A stretch of 64,000 nucleotides of DNA from Cyclobacterium roseum (GTDB taxonomy: Bacteria; Bacteroidota; Bacteroidia; Cytophagales; Cyclobacteriaceae). Under the pieces are notes generated by a model that did not search any database, was not told the DNA's origin, and saw nothing but the letters and a program-made list of their open reading frames with translations. Location: assembly GCF_010119225.1 (NCBI RefSeq), contig NZ_WNKF01000009.1, forward strand, positions 168,113 to 232,112, given 5' to 3'. Made by a program: the position numbers and the translations under genes. Below are positions 37,058-46,533 of this stretch, piece after piece (within the stretch, counting starts at the first letter, position 1; each line of letters begins with the position of its first letter).

Positions 37058-40000
37058 CTACTGAACGACCGACCTGGAAAGTTTCGTCTTCCTCGCCACA
37101 AACCAGTACGCCAACGGGACAAAATACAAGGCTGTAAAGGTACCTATGGTCAACCCTCCAATCACCGACACTACTAATGGTCGCTGCAGATCAGCTCCCA
37201 GTCCTGCGCTAAATACCACCGGCAATAACGCCAGAATGGTGGTAATCGATGTCATCACGATGGGTTTCAGACGGATTTCTCCCGCCCTGAATAACGCTTT
37301 TTCCAATGCCTCTACCGATCCTCCATCTGCTTGCCAATACTGTTTTCTAAGCCGGTTTATGGTGTCGATTTTCAAAATGGCATCGTTGACCATTATTCCT
37401 AACATGACCACCAAACCAATGGCCGACATCACATTCAGGGAGGTCCCGCTCAGCCAAAGCAACAGAAATGCCCCACCTATGCCCAAAGGAAGCGTGAAAA
37501 TGACGATCAATGGCTGTACAAAATTTTCAAACTGAGCGGCCAGTATAAAGTACAATAGCAACACGGATACCAATAAAATCCCCCCTAACTGCCAGATCGT
37601 TTCCCGATCCTGAAAATACTGCCCGGTAAATTCTACCGCCAAATTTTTCCCGGAGGCCCAGTCCCTAATAGTCCGTTCCTGCTGTGGCGAAAGCGAGGTA
37701 TCATAGGTCAGGGATTGAAAAATTCCAGCGCGATCGGCGGTAACAAATTTATATTGCTCGTCATAGGAGAAATGAATAAATTCATCCAGGGCATAGGGAA
37801 TTCCTTCTTCTCCATATATGTAATTCGTCTTTAATAATGTCTGAAAATCCAAGGTCTCAGCGGCCAGAAGAATCGGGGTAATTTCTCCGAAACGTTTGAT
37901 ATCGGCAATGAGATAGTTTCCGAAAAGTTGTTGAATTTTTTCTACTAATTGTTGACCTTCCAACCCATATAAGGCCAATTTTCTCATGTCCGTTCTGAAT
38001 ATTACCGAGGCACCTTTTTGAAGGCCCGGCCCCTTGGACCAACCGGAAACCGGAAAGGCTTCCAGCCAGGGATCCATCTGGTTTACAGCCACCGGTTGCT
38101 TGGAGGTGAGATCCTTCCAGCGCACTTCAAAAAAAGGCCGATTAGAACTAAATAACTGGTCAAAAGCATTGGGAGCATCCTGAATTTCTACACTGGCCAG
38201 GGGAAACCGTTGACGAATAAATTGCAACAGTTGAGAACTGATCATCTCCTTTTGTTCGCCATTTTCAAACATCAGAAACACATCTGCCTGCTGGATGTCA
38301 TTATCTCCCTCGTACAAAAGAAATTGCCGTAAGCCCAGGTCACTTTCGGCCCATTGGTACTCCCCTTCCACCAGGGCCATCATGTCCAGTAACCGTTCTT
38401 TATTTTGGCTGGCATTAATGGGCTCGTTCCAATCCAAAGAGACCATCACATCATACTTTTCGATGGGGGGCAAGCCCTCCACCTTTAGCAGCCTCACCGT
38501 AAGCAACAACAGGGGTATCAATAGCAGCAATACCAAAAGAGACCCTGTGCGGTAGGCAAAAACCAATCGGTAAATCCGTTTATACCCTTTCAATAAAAGC
38601 AAAAACAAGCGGCTGTCCTCTCCGGAACGCTGATAGGTCTTCCCTTTGAAAAACAGGTAATAAAGCAGGGGCAAAACAATAAATGCCACCAACAGCGAAA
38701 CGGATAAAATGGCGGCAACTGAGACCGCCTGATCGTAAAATAGGGCCCCGGATATGCCACTTAAAAACACCAGTGGAACAAACACCGCCAGGGTGGTAAG
38801 CACCGAACTGATCAACGCGGACATCACTTCATTTACCCCGGAAATGCAAGCCTCAAAAAGCGGAATCCCTTCCGATCGCTTTCGGCTAATATTGTCCAGG
38901 ACAATGATCGAATTGTCTATCAGCATCCCCAACCCAAGGGCCAGGCCGCTCAAAGAGATCACATTGATGGAAATCCCGGCAAAATAAAAAACGGCAAAAC
39001 TTATTATGAGCGATGAGGGCAGGCTAATGCCGATGATAATCGGCATGCGGAAATCACCCATAAAAACAAAGAGAATTCCGAAGGCAAAAAGCCCTCCAAA
39101 AAGCAAGCTTGTTTGCAGGTTGGTAATTCCCGCGTTCAGCAGTGTAGATTGATCCTGGGTAAGTGCGAATTCTACCTGGGGATAATCCGCTTCAAAGCCC
39201 TGGACTGCCTCGTAAAGCAGGGGCATGATATCGTTCATTCGGGCGGAAGTCTGCTTATGTACCGTCACTACCAGGCCTTCCCGTTCCTGAAACAGGTGAA
39301 ATCCGTCGGGTTTGGCCAGGGAATGACGCACTTCCGCCACCTTGCCCAGGTTTACCGTGTTGCCCGCAGGTCCCCTTACCGGAAGGTTACGGATATCTTC
39401 CGGCGTTTCCAGTCTGCTCGCCAGTCGAAGGTAGTACCGGAATTGGCCATCCTCCACGCTAATTCCCGGCAATTCGCTATTTCCGGCTTCAATGGCCCGA
39501 ATCACATCCGATTCCCGCATGCCCAGGCCCGCCAATACAGGCTTGTCAGGACTGACGGAAATCACCCGTTCCTGCCTCCCGTTAATGTCTACCAGTGCCA
39601 CTCCGTCCAACTGCTCTACCCTCTTTTTTATTACATTTTCAGTGAGCAGCGATACATCGGCAAAGTCCACTCCCTCTTTGGGCACCACCTGTAGCCGAAC
39701 AATAGGGATGTCATTGGTATTGATGCGTACCACCCGGGGCCTTTCCAGGTCTTCCGGCAGGCTGTTGGTAAGCCGGTCTATCTTTTCATTTACCGCAATG
39801 TAAGCCAACTCCATCTGGGTGTCGTAACTAAACGTAAGTCTTACATTGCCCACTTCCGATCCGGCTTTACTTCCCATATCCTCGAGCCCATCCAGCGTTA
39901 CCATGGCCTCCCGGATGGGACGTAAAACATTTTGTTCTATAGACTCCGGAGAAGTATTGGGGTAGGCCACCTTGATCACTATCTGAGGTACATCCATCGG

Positions 40001-40108
40001 AGGCAACAAGGAAATGGGCAAGGTACGGAACAGGATAAGGCTGAAAATAAGCAGGGCCAGAAAGGTCATGCCTACGGCGATGGGGCGTGCCAATAAAAAT
40101 CTAACCAT
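37058..40108 (-). CDS. RND efflux transporter permease (AcrB/MdtB-type)
   Basis: A 1016-residue inner-membrane pump with the RND layout of two groups of six helices and two large periplasmic loops. The start MVRFLLARPIAVGMTFLALL is typical, followed by LPPMDVPQIVIKVAYPNTSP. TM4 carries the proton-relay acidic residue in LALGLGMLIDNSIIVLDNI (Asp). The C-terminal half has VMSAIGLVVMLGIMVNDAIL and KPIVMTSITTILALLPVVFS. It exports lipophilic compounds or metal ions by proton antiport. The adaptor gene lies 3 bp upstream; no TolC-like gene is in the operon, so an outer-membrane channel must come from elsewhere. Confidence 0.93.
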   Translation of the reverse strand: MVRFLLARPIAVGMTFLALLIFSLILFRTLPISLLPPMDVPQIVIKVAYPNTSPESIEQNVLRPIREAMVTLDGLEDMGSKAGSEVGNVRLTFSYDTQMELAYIAVNEKIDRLTNSLPEDLERPRVVRINTNDIPIVRLQVVPKEGVDFADVSLLTENVIKKRVEQLDGVALVDINGRQERVISVSPDKPVLAGLGMRESDVIRAIEAGNSELPGISVEDGQFRYYLRLASRLETPEDIRNLPVRGPAGNTVNLGKVAEVRHSLAKPDGFHLFQEREGLVVTVHKQTSARMNDIMPLLYEAVQGFEADYPQVEFALTQDQSTLLNAGITNLQTSLLFGGLFAFGILFVFMGDFRMPIIIGISLPSSLIISFAVFYFAGISINVISLSGLALGLGMLIDNSIIVLDNISRKRSEGIPLFEACISGVNEVMSALISSVLTTLAVFVPLVFLSGISGALFYDQAVSVAAILSVSLLVAFIVLPLLYYLFFKGKTYQRSGEDSRLFLLLLKGYKRIYRLVFAYRTGSLLVLLLLIPLLLLTVRLLKVEGLPPIEKYDVMVSLDWNEPINASQNKERLLDMMALVEGEYQWAESDLGLRQFLLYEGDNDIQQADVFLMFENGEQKEMISSQLLQFIRQRFPLASVEIQDAPNAFDQLFSSNRPFFEVRWKDLTSKQPVAVNQMDPWLEAFPVSGWSKGPGLQKGASVIFRTDMRKLALYGLEGQQLVEKIQQLFGNYLIADIKRFGEITPILLAAETLDFQTLLKTNYIYGEEGIPYALDEFIHFSYDEQYKFVTADRAGIFQSLTYDTSLSPQQERTIRDWASGKNLAVEFTGQYFQDRETIWQLGGILLVSVLLLYFILAAQFENFVQPLIVIFTLPLGIGGAFLLLWLSGTSLNVMSAIGLVVMLGIMVNDAILKIDTINRLRKQYWQADGGSVEALEKALFRAGEIRLKPIVMTSITTILALLPVVFSAGLGADLQRPLVVSVIGGLTIGTFTALYFVPLAYWFVARKTKLSRSVVQ

Positions 40109-40111
40109 GGC

Positions 40112-41185
40112 TTATTCCGTTATCACCTGTACCGGTGCCTGATGCGCTAATTGAACATTATTGCTGATAATCACTGGCTGACTGGTCAGCAGACCGTCGA
40201 GAATTTCCATTTCCCTGCCGTTATCCTTGCCTACTTCCACGTAATTCCATATTGCTTCATTGTTTTCGATGGTAAAAACTACCGGCCTGCCGGATCGGTA
40301 TACCACTGCCTCTTTAGGAACTACCAAACTATTGTTTTGTGGGGAACGAATTATTGCCCGGGCATTCATTCCAGGTAGCAGGCTTCCCCCCTGCTGAAGG
40401 CTCAGGGTTACCTGGACCAGGCCGTTTTCATCTACTTTTGGATTGATGCTACCAACGGTCCCGGAAATACCCTCTCCGGAACCCGAAACCGGATACACCT
40501 CCGCCTTTTGCCCTTTGCGGATATAAGCAATATCGGATTCCAGCACTTTCACCTTCATCTCCAGCAGGTCGGTGCTGAGCAGCAGGCATACTTCATCCCC
40601 GGCATTCACCAGGCTTCCCTTTTTTAATTGTAAATCGGCTATGGCTCCAGCGATGGGTGCCTTGATTTCTGTTTTTTCCAAATTCCGTTCCGCCTCCCTC
40701 ACAGCAATCTGTGCAGACAAAAGACCACTGGATGCCTTCCAGAACTCATCCCGTTCCGAACTCTCCAGGGAGTCCATCAGCGTCGTTTCCACATCTGCAG
40801 CAATGCGACGGCTCTGGTACTCTGCGGTAGAAGACCGGAGATCCACCTGTGCCCTTTCCCATTCCATTTGACTGTCCGTTTTGTCCAGACGAGCCAGAAT
40901 TTGTCCGGCCTGCACCCTTTGCCCCTCCTCTACCTGAAGCTCGATCAGGTAGCCCGGCCGCTCTACGATCACCATTACCTCATTGGCTGCTTCGATTTTG
41001 CCGGTAGCATTGATCAGGTAATCAAACGACTTGGTTTCCGATTGACTCACCATCACCGAGGTGGCCTGTACTTCATCCCGGAAAGTTTCAATGGGAATCT
41101 CCTCATTGGATTCTTCCGGCTCTCCGCAGGAAAAAAAAACCAGATTAAGGCAAAATAATGCAATGACAAAAGCGGAACGTTTCAT
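40112..41185 (-). CDS. RND efflux periplasmic adaptor lipoprotein
   Basis: A 357-residue membrane-fusion protein. The lipobox is LVFFSC (Cys about residue 20). The biotinyl-lipoyl-like domain is split in the usual way: GYLIELQVEEGQRVQAGQIL and then IKAPIAGAIADLQLKKGSLV. The coiled-coil hairpin between them is DSQMEWERAQVDLRSSTAEY and ISAQIAVREAERNLEKTEI. The beta-barrel (LEMKVKVLESDIAYIRKGQK) and membrane-proximal parts follow. It links the pump to an outer-membrane channel. First gene of the two-gene operon. Confidence 0.92.
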   Translation of the reverse strand: MKRSAFVIALFCLNLVFFSCGEPEESNEEIPIETFRDEVQATSVMVSQSETKSFDYLINATGKIEAANEVMVIVERPGYLIELQVEEGQRVQAGQILARLDKTDSQMEWERAQVDLRSSTAEYQSRRIAADVETTLMDSLESSERDEFWKASSGLLSAQIAVREAERNLEKTEIKAPIAGAIADLQLKKGSLVNAGDEVCLLLSTDLLEMKVKVLESDIAYIRKGQKAEVYPVSGSGEGISGTVGSINPKVDENGLVQVTLSLQQGGSLLPGMNARAIIRSPQNNSLVVPKEAVVYRSGRPVVFTIENNEAIWNYVEVGKDNGREMEILDGLLTSQPVIISNNVQLAHQAPVQVITE

Positions 41186-41287
41186 TTTAGCAGGAGTTAA
41201 TTAATGGATTGATTCCCAGTCCACATCAAGTGAATAGGTTAAATAACTAATTAATTAAATTAGCTCCAAATTTTTTAAGGAAATTTT

Positions 41288-41320
41288 AAAAAAAAACAGG
41301 ACCGATGTTATCAGTCCTGT
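41288..41320 (-). terminator. Rho-independent terminator of the SulP gene
   Basis: On the minus strand ACAGGACT and GGTCCTGT flank GATAACATC, followed by nine T. It is about 125 bp after the sulP-like stop and ahead of the RND adaptor gene. Confidence 0.75.
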
Positions 41321-41444
41321 CTTATCATTGACCATGAGACCCGGGCCTTGCCTGACTAGCGTCAGGGATGATGCACCAGGAGCTGCTTGCATGTCTGCCC
41401 TTTTTACTTACAAAAAAATGGCAAAAAAAAACGCCCTTCACGGC

Positions 41445-43004
41445 TCAACTATTTACTGATTTTTCCTGTTCCAGGATGATTTTGAAACTGGCATCGTCTT
41501 CCGTGTAATTCACATTGATGATCTTTTCTGCCTTGGAGAGCAATACACGACTGCTGTTATTTAAGTGTCGGATGTAAACGGTCTTGCCCAGCTTCTCGTA
41601 CCGCTCGGTTACCTTATGGATGGCATCAATACCCGAGTGATCCACGATGCGACTTTCCTTAAAATCGATTACAATTTCCTCAGGATCTCCCAAAGGATCA
41701 AATTTCTGCCCAAAGGTCATGGCAGAACCAAAAAACAAGGGACCGTAAATTTCGTAATGTTTAACACCATTTTCATCCAAAAACTTTCTGGCCCGAATCA
41801 TTTTGGAATTTTCCCAGGCAAATACCAGGGCTGCGATAATCACACCGATCAAAACGGCCAGCGCTAGATTATGCAGCAGGACGGTGACCAGGGTGACCAA
41901 CACCATCACCAACACATCAGATTTGGGGACTTTCCGGAAGACCCGCAGGGATGCCCATTCAAAGGTCCCAATGGCCACCATAAACATCAGCCCTACCAGA
42001 GCAGCCATGGGTACCATCTCAATATAGGTAGATAGAAACAGGATAAATACCAGCAGGCCTACCGCGGCCACGATGCCGGATATCCGGTTTCGCCCGCCGG
42101 CATTGACATTGATCAGCGACTGACCGATCATGGCACAGCCCCCCATGCCCCCAAAAAAACCGGTGGTTACATTGGCAATTCCCTGGGCCACGCATTCTTT
42201 GTTGCCATGTCCCCGGGTTTCGGTGATTTCGTCTATCAGGGTCAGGGTCAGCAGGCTCTCAATCAACCCCACGCCTGCCATGATAGCCGAATAAGGTAAA
42301 ATGATCAGTAGGGTTTCCAAATTGATTGGTACCATGGGAAGGTGAAATTCCGGCAAGCCACCACTAATGGATGCCAGGTCACCGACCGTTCGGGTATCTA
42401 TTCCTCCAAAAATAACCAAAAGACTTACAACCAATATAGCTACTAAAGCTGAAGGAACAGCCCTGGTTAATTTGGGTAAAAACTTTATTATAACCATGGT
42501 TAAAACCACCAGCCCTAACATTAGGTACAGCGGCGTGCCACTCATCCATTCCAGCGTTCCAGCGGCGGTTACTTCTTTAAACTGGTCCAACTGGGACATG
42601 GCGATGACGATCGCCAGACCATTGACAAATCCAAACATCACCGGATGGGGTACCAATCGGATTAATTTCCCCAGCTTTAATACCCCCACTAATATTTGGA
42701 TAAGGCCCATCAACACCACGGCTGCAAATAGATACTCTACCCCGTGTTGTGCGATCAGTGCTACCACCACCACTGCAATGGCTCCGGTAGCTCCTGAGAT
42801 CATCCCGGGCCTTCCTCCCAAAATGGAAGTAATCAAGCCAATAATAAATGCAGTATACAGCCCCACCAAAGGACTCACTCCGGCAATCAATGAAAAAGCT
42901 ACTGCCTCTGGCACCAGCGCCAGGGCTACCGTCAGGCCGGAAAGCACCTCATCCTTCAGATTTGCCTCCTTGGGCATAAATAATCGGTAAAATGTTTGCG
43001 TCAT
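41445..43004 (-). CDS. SulP family inorganic anion transporter with STAS domain
   Basis: A 519-residue SLC26/SulP carrier. The membrane part (residues 20-410) begins LKDEVLSGLTVALALVPEAV (a hallmark of SulP) and continues with GLYTAFIIGLITSILGGRPG. It includes the family-typical GGMGGCAMIGQSLINVNAGG. The STAS domain (about 430-519) is seen as EEIVIDFKESRIVDHSGIDA. Substrates may be bicarbonate, sulfate or another anion. It is alone on its strand; the neighbours do not specify the anion. Cyanobacterial BicA-like and sulfate types cannot be told apart here. Confidence 0.92.
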   Translation of the reverse strand: MTQTFYRLFMPKEANLKDEVLSGLTVALALVPEAVAFSLIAGVSPLVGLYTAFIIGLITSILGGRPGMISGATGAIAVVVVALIAQHGVEYLFAAVVLMGLIQILVGVLKLGKLIRLVPHPVMFGFVNGLAIVIAMSQLDQFKEVTAAGTLEWMSGTPLYLMLGLVVLTMVIIKFLPKLTRAVPSALVAILVVSLLVIFGGIDTRTVGDLASISGGLPEFHLPMVPINLETLLIILPYSAIMAGVGLIESLLTLTLIDEITETRGHGNKECVAQGIANVTTGFFGGMGGCAMIGQSLINVNAGGRNRISGIVAAVGLLVFILFLSTYIEMVPMAALVGLMFMVAIGTFEWASLRVFRKVPKSDVLVMVLVTLVTVLLHNLALAVLIGVIIAALVFAWENSKMIRARKFLDENGVKHYEIYGPLFFGSAMTFGQKFDPLGDPEEIVIDFKESRIVDHSGIDAIHKVTERYEKLGKTVYIRHLNNSSRVLLSKAEKIINVNYTEDDASFKIILEQEKSVNS

Positions 43005-43238
43005 CGTTCGTCTGATTAAAGGTCTCGCTAACCGACCTGATTAAAAAATGAGGCCTTCTAGTGTTGAATTTGGTTATTCCAGGCGAGAATTAAGATGCAA
43101 ATGTAATTCATTTTTAATAGTTTCGAAATAATATTTCGAAAATTAACTAAGGATTAATACCCCAAAATAAAAAATTTTGACTTTCATTTCTATCCTAACA
43201 TTCAGATGCTTAGAAAGAAATCAAGAAAATAAAATGAA

Positions 43239-43490
43239 ATGACCCAACCCCAGGGGCTGGATAGTGCCATTGGCAGGGTAAGCCGCATGGACTACATCAA
43301 TAATAAATCCATAAACGAGGCCCAAATCCTGAAAATCCAGAAAAAGATCAAGGGATTGCAGCATTGGCTGGGGAAATTGGGTACCGCGGCTTTTGGCAAA
43401 TGCATCCGCTGCGGAGAACCCATCAATCATAACCGATTGTTATTGGTGCCGGAAAGTGCCCATTGCATTCGCTGTGCTTCCAGGCCATAG
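43239..43490 (+). CDS. DksA/TraR-family zinc-finger protein
   Basis: An 83-residue protein of the TraR/DksA C4 class. The conserved N-terminal part IGRVSRMDYINNKSINEAQI is a coiled-coil start. The zinc finger is FGKCIRCGEPINHNRLLLVP, then C-x2-C in AHCIRCA (four cysteines). Such short proteins bind RNA polymerase through the secondary channel and modulate stringent-type control. It is read divergently from the SulP gene and is shorter than DksA (about 150 aa), similar to TraR. Confidence 0.82.
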   Translation: MTQPQGLDSAIGRVSRMDYINNKSINEAQILKIQKKIKGLQHWLGKLGTAAFGKCIRCGEPINHNRLLLVPESAHCIRCASRP

Positions 43491-43518
43491 AGCTTAAAGC
43501 TTTTAGTAAATGGTAATC

Positions 43519-43740
43519 TCACCTTTCATCCGGTTTCCCGGAAACATATTCAAAAACCAATCGACTTATCTGCGCAATGGTCTCCTTCCCTGCCGCCACA
43601 TCCGCCAGGTTTTTACTCAGAATCACCAACACATAGCGGTTCCCATTGGGCAATTCCAATATGGCCGCATCGTGTTGCACCCCTGTAATGGATCCCGTTT
43701 TATGCGCAATTTTAACATCTGCAGGAAGTAATTTGGGAAT
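43519..43740 (-). pseudogene. Detached C-terminal fragment of the class A beta-lactamase-like gene
   Basis: Encodes IPKLLPADVKIAHKTGSITG, then the same residues as the end of the gene at 47199-48089 (VQHDAAILELPNGNRYVLVI, LSKNLADVAAGKETIA) with a slightly diverged end (QISRLVFEYVSGKPDER versus EISRLIYDYVTLRKE). Bases 43574-43740 are identical to 47248-47414. The N-terminal 225 residues are missing and the nucleophile motif is gone, so it is non-functional. Frame and orientation are preserved. It joins the remnant of an outer-membrane protein at 43741. Confidence 0.85.
43574..43740 (-). repeat. 167-bp perfect repeat, copy A
   Basis: Identical to 47248-47414 in the same orientation, 3674 bp apart. 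Divergence begins abruptly on the side toward 43741 and less sharply on the other side. Confidence 0.95.
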
Positions 43741-43741
43741 T

Positions 43742-44023
43742 TGGCTGTTCCAGCCCCCCTGTTCCCTGAATATACGCCTACAAAAAAAACTAAAAGAAGA
43801 CAGGGGTACCATTCGGTTTTCCATCAATGATCTGCTCAATACCATCAATATCCAGACCTATGCCCAAATTCAGCAACCCCCGTTACATATGTCAGTGGAT
43901 TATTTTTTACGGATGAGGACCATTACCATCAACTATTCCCGTCCACTTGGCAATAAAAAACTCAAAGCAATCAAAATTGACTCCTCTTCAGAGGAAGACA
44001 GGAGAAGGATGGTGGTGGAGTAA
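43742..44023 (+). pseudogene. C-terminal remnant of an outer-membrane beta-barrel (OMP_b-brl_3/TonB-receptor-like) protein
   Basis: A plus-strand frame without its own start reading EDRGTIRFSINDLLNTINIQ, HMSVDYFLRMRTITINYS and SSEEDRRRMVVE, then TAA. This is the typical end of a Bacteroidota outer-membrane barrel (final strand TITINYS, then a charged tail). Everything N-terminal is missing; at 43740/43741 the frame runs into the beta-lactamase fragment on the other strand. The junction shows that both genes were cut by a rearrangement. Confidence 0.65.
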
Positions 44024-44167
44024 TGCTCAGGGTTAATATAAGCAGCCTACTTCCAATCCAAAAAAATGTAATCCAACGCATAAAAGCCTAACTATATAGT
44101 GAAATTTCTATTTGTTAGGACAAAAACGATAGGTGCCCCATTACCTTCTTCTATGTGATCATAAAAA

Positions 44168-44207
44168 TAAATAAAGAGGTTGGCAAAAAACCCAACCTCT
44201 TTATTTG
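44168..44207. terminator. Bidirectional terminator
   Basis: AAATAAAGAGGTTGG and CCAACCTCTTTATTT form a long stem around CAAAAAAC, between the OMP remnant and the convergent VWA gene. Confidence 0.9.
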
Positions 44208-44224
44208 GTTCAGATTAAATCTAT

Positions 44225-45883
44225 TTATTTGATGATGATAATGTCTTCCCCCTCAAAATCTGTTCCATCCGTTAACTGACCTTTTACTTTAACCTTAATA
44301 ACATCATCTCTGGAAACATCTCCAAGTGCCTGAATGACATCCTGAGCATCAAATTTTATGGCCAAATCCATAAATCCATCACTTTCCAGGGTATTGCATG
44401 CATCGGATTCAAGTGGCTTATCTACTATTGGTTCGTATGGTGTCGCCACATCACTGTAGTCGTGACGTACTGGTGAAACGCCTTCCAAAGTAATCGTCGA
44501 TAGGTCAATGTCGCTAACATCAAAGTCTGCTGATCCCAGAATTGCGGTAGGAATAACACCATTTCTTTTCAACTGGATGGGATTGGGGCAACTTCCCGGA
44601 TGCACGTCAAAAGCAACGGGAACTAGTGGATCAGGAACAGTGATGGTCACTGAGGTTGTCGCATATTCAGCACCATCGCCGACCAGGCAAAGGTCAAATG
44701 TGTATTCCCCGGGTGCCGTACCTTCTGGGACAGTTATGGTGACATCAAAGTCTCTTTCAATAGGCTCATCCAAAACAATGCCTGTATGAGAACTGGGAGA
44801 AACACCAGTCAGCCAGGTTGCATAGGTTGGATCGCAGGATTCAATACTTAAATTATCAATTTTATTCAAGTTTTCAGCAATAATGTCCGCTATAAAATCT
44901 GCAACATCTGGGCTGGAGGAATTAAAGGGAAAAGCATCTCCACCCGTAAGTTGGGAGGCAGCTTTCCATAGAGCAAATTCATCACCCGTGGATGACCCTG
45001 AAAATAAAGTGATTATGGTATAACCGTTATCTTTTAATCCATTAATGGTTTTGACGAACTCCAAATCATCTTCTGTTCCCACTGTTTCGTCTCTACCGGG
45101 GTCTGGGCCTGTGTTTCTATTCTTTTCAATCAGACCATAGACATCACAATCGTGAGGTACATTGTCTAACCAAAAAATGGCAATCTTTTTTGAACCCGAT
45201 CTCCAATTTATGGTTTCATCGTTGTACAACTCCCAAAGGGGTCTGGTGTAATTTTCAGGGCCATCGGATCCCCAACCCAATTCCATAGAATTTATCCCAT
45301 TGGCAGTATTGGAAAGTTCAGAACTTAAGTTCGCATCCAATTTATAGGGATAATCTGATAAACCTCCATAGTTAGCAGAATATCCACATCCACTTTTGAC
45401 ACCTATGTAATCCATATGGGAGATGGCACCAAAATTCGTGTCTGGTATCAAGCCTCTTAATGCATTCATAATGTTAATAGAGTTGGTTTTTGCAGTATTG
45501 AGTTCTCCTCCCATGCTCCCTGTAAGATCCAAAATAAACATCACATCTCCCGTGGAAGGGGCACCATTAATCTTCCCGGTTAAGGTCTGCACATGGCTTT
45601 CTTCCGGCATAAGCGTTGCTTCAATCGGGGATTCTAAACTTGATTCCGAAGATGAGGTACTTACCCTTTGATTTGCCGAAAAATCCTTTGAATAATCCTT
45701 CAAAGGAACTAAAGAAGGTGGTGGATCTCCTTCAAACTGATTAGCAGACATATCTTCTGTCGTTTGTTGGTGAAAATTTGCCGCCTCTTTCTGAACTTCT
45801 GTCAAATCCTGACAGGCCATAAAGGCCAAAAGGATAAACAGAGTACCAAAGGTTTTTAAATTGGTTTTCTTTAAGTTTTTCAT
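44225..45883 (-). CDS. VWA domain lipoprotein
   Basis: A 552-residue exported lipoprotein; lipobox LAFMAC (Cys24). Residues about 112-340 form a von Willebrand A domain with MIDAS motif VMFILDLTGSMGGELNTAKT (DxTGS, 119-123) and GSKKIAIFWLDNVPHDCDVY. Residues about 360-420 are a small Ig-like region (FDVTITVPEGTAPGEYTFDL). The C-terminal module (about 425-552) has FDVHPGSCPNPIQLKRNGVI, PTAILGSADFDVSDID and FEGEDIIIIK, seen in many secreted multidomain proteins. Likely a surface adhesion or binding protein; the ligand is unknown. The gene is monocistronic. Confidence 0.88.
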   Translation of the reverse strand: MKNLKKTNLKTFGTLFILLAFMACQDLTEVQKEAANFHQQTTEDMSANQFEGDPPPSLVPLKDYSKDFSANQRVSTSSSESSLESPIEATLMPEESHVQTLTGKINGAPSTGDVMFILDLTGSMGGELNTAKTNSINIMNALRGLIPDTNFGAISHMDYIGVKSGCGYSANYGGLSDYPYKLDANLSSELSNTANGINSMELGWGSDGPENYTRPLWELYNDETINWRSGSKKIAIFWLDNVPHDCDVYGLIEKNRNTGPDPGRDETVGTEDDLEFVKTINGLKDNGYTIITLFSGSSTGDEFALWKAASQLTGGDAFPFNSSSPDVADFIADIIAENLNKIDNLSIESCDPTYATWLTGVSPSSHTGIVLDEPIERDFDVTITVPEGTAPGEYTFDLCLVGDGAEYATTSVTITVPDPLVPVAFDVHPGSCPNPIQLKRNGVIPTAILGSADFDVSDIDLSTITLEGVSPVRHDYSDVATPYEPIVDKPLESDACNTLESDGFMDLAIKFDAQDVIQALGDVSRDDVIKVKVKGQLTDGTDFEGEDIIIIK

Positions 45884-46064
45884 AAAACAAATAATTTTGG
45901 GGTTAACATAGAATTGGGTTTAAAATAATTACACCGGCTTGCACCAGACCCTTAGCCAAACAACTTGATAATATTTCAATTCAAAACTGAAAATTGATCG
46001 ATAGTTCCTAAAGCAATATGTCCTTTTCTGCATTTCAAATAAATTATTAATACATTTGAAAATT

Positions 46065-46072
46065 TACTTTTG
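46065..46072 (+). promoter_or_regulatory. Candidate Bacteroidota -7 promoter element
   Basis: TACTTTTG matches TAnnTTTG and lies 23 bp before a short frame at 46096. No clear TTTG at -33 is present at standard spacing (an upstream CATTTG is only 8-9 bp away). Confidence 0.3.
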
Positions 46073-46095
46073 ATATCTTCGGAAAAAAATAAAGA

Positions 46096-46197
46096 ATGTA
46101 CACCTATGCCTTAAAAGTGTCCCAATACTACCTTTCAATGTCCGATAAAAAAATCCAAACCCTTTTTTCTGTATATAAGATAAAAATTAATGAGTAA
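46096..46197 (+). CDS. Possible 33-residue protein
   Basis: MYTYALKVSQYYLSMSDKKI, then QTLFSVYKIKINE-stop. It begins with ATG downstream of a -7-like element. No domain. It could be chance in AT-rich DNA. Confidence 0.25.
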   Translation: MYTYALKVSQYYLSMSDKKIQTLFSVYKIKINE

Positions 46198-46270
46198 AAA
46201 AATTAATATTCGAATTGAATAAGAAGGAGATAGGACTAAACTGATTATCAGGTAAAATGTTATTTGAAAT

Positions 46271-46372
46271 GTGGACGGTCAATTTGCAAAACTGAATAAA
46301 GAACTTGAGCGAAAACTGAATGGGCTAAATATGATAAGGGAAAGTTTAAATATCCGCAAACATTCCAAATAA
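46271..46372 (+). CDS. Possible 33-residue coiled-coil peptide (GTG start)
   Basis: From GTG at 46271: DGQFAKLNKELERKLNGLNM, then IRESLNIRKHSK. The leucine spacing (LNKELERKLNGLNMI) is amphipathic. It may be a relic linker of a signalling protein such as the sensor partner lost from the LytTR gene. Very tentative. Confidence 0.25.
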   Translation: MDGQFAKLNKELERKLNGLNMIRESLNIRKHSK

Positions 46373-46533
46373 ATTAAATTCATGAATTCAAAAATATGAT
46401 TATCAGAAATAAATTTGTACATTTATAAGGTTTTATGACCAAAAACCCTTAAAAATACCCCATAAAGGTGATTGTTCGGAAGTTTAATCTTTTTTATCTT
46501 TACAATCTCCAAATAAAATTTTACACATGTATT

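Larger units (their letters stand above)
45884..46533. other. Long AT-rich intergenic region with two short frames
   Basis: 650 bp between divergent genes, strongly AT-rich. It holds a near-consensus -7 element TACTTTTG at 46065-46072 and two 33-codon frames described separately. The last 150 bp should contain the promoter of the LytTR gene. Confidence 0.45.

Noticed and set aside
43519..43848. 109-codon frame that joins the hydrolase fragment to a new N-terminus
   Set aside because: The N-terminal 35 codons are antisense to the barrel remnant; this is a chance fusion, not a new gene.
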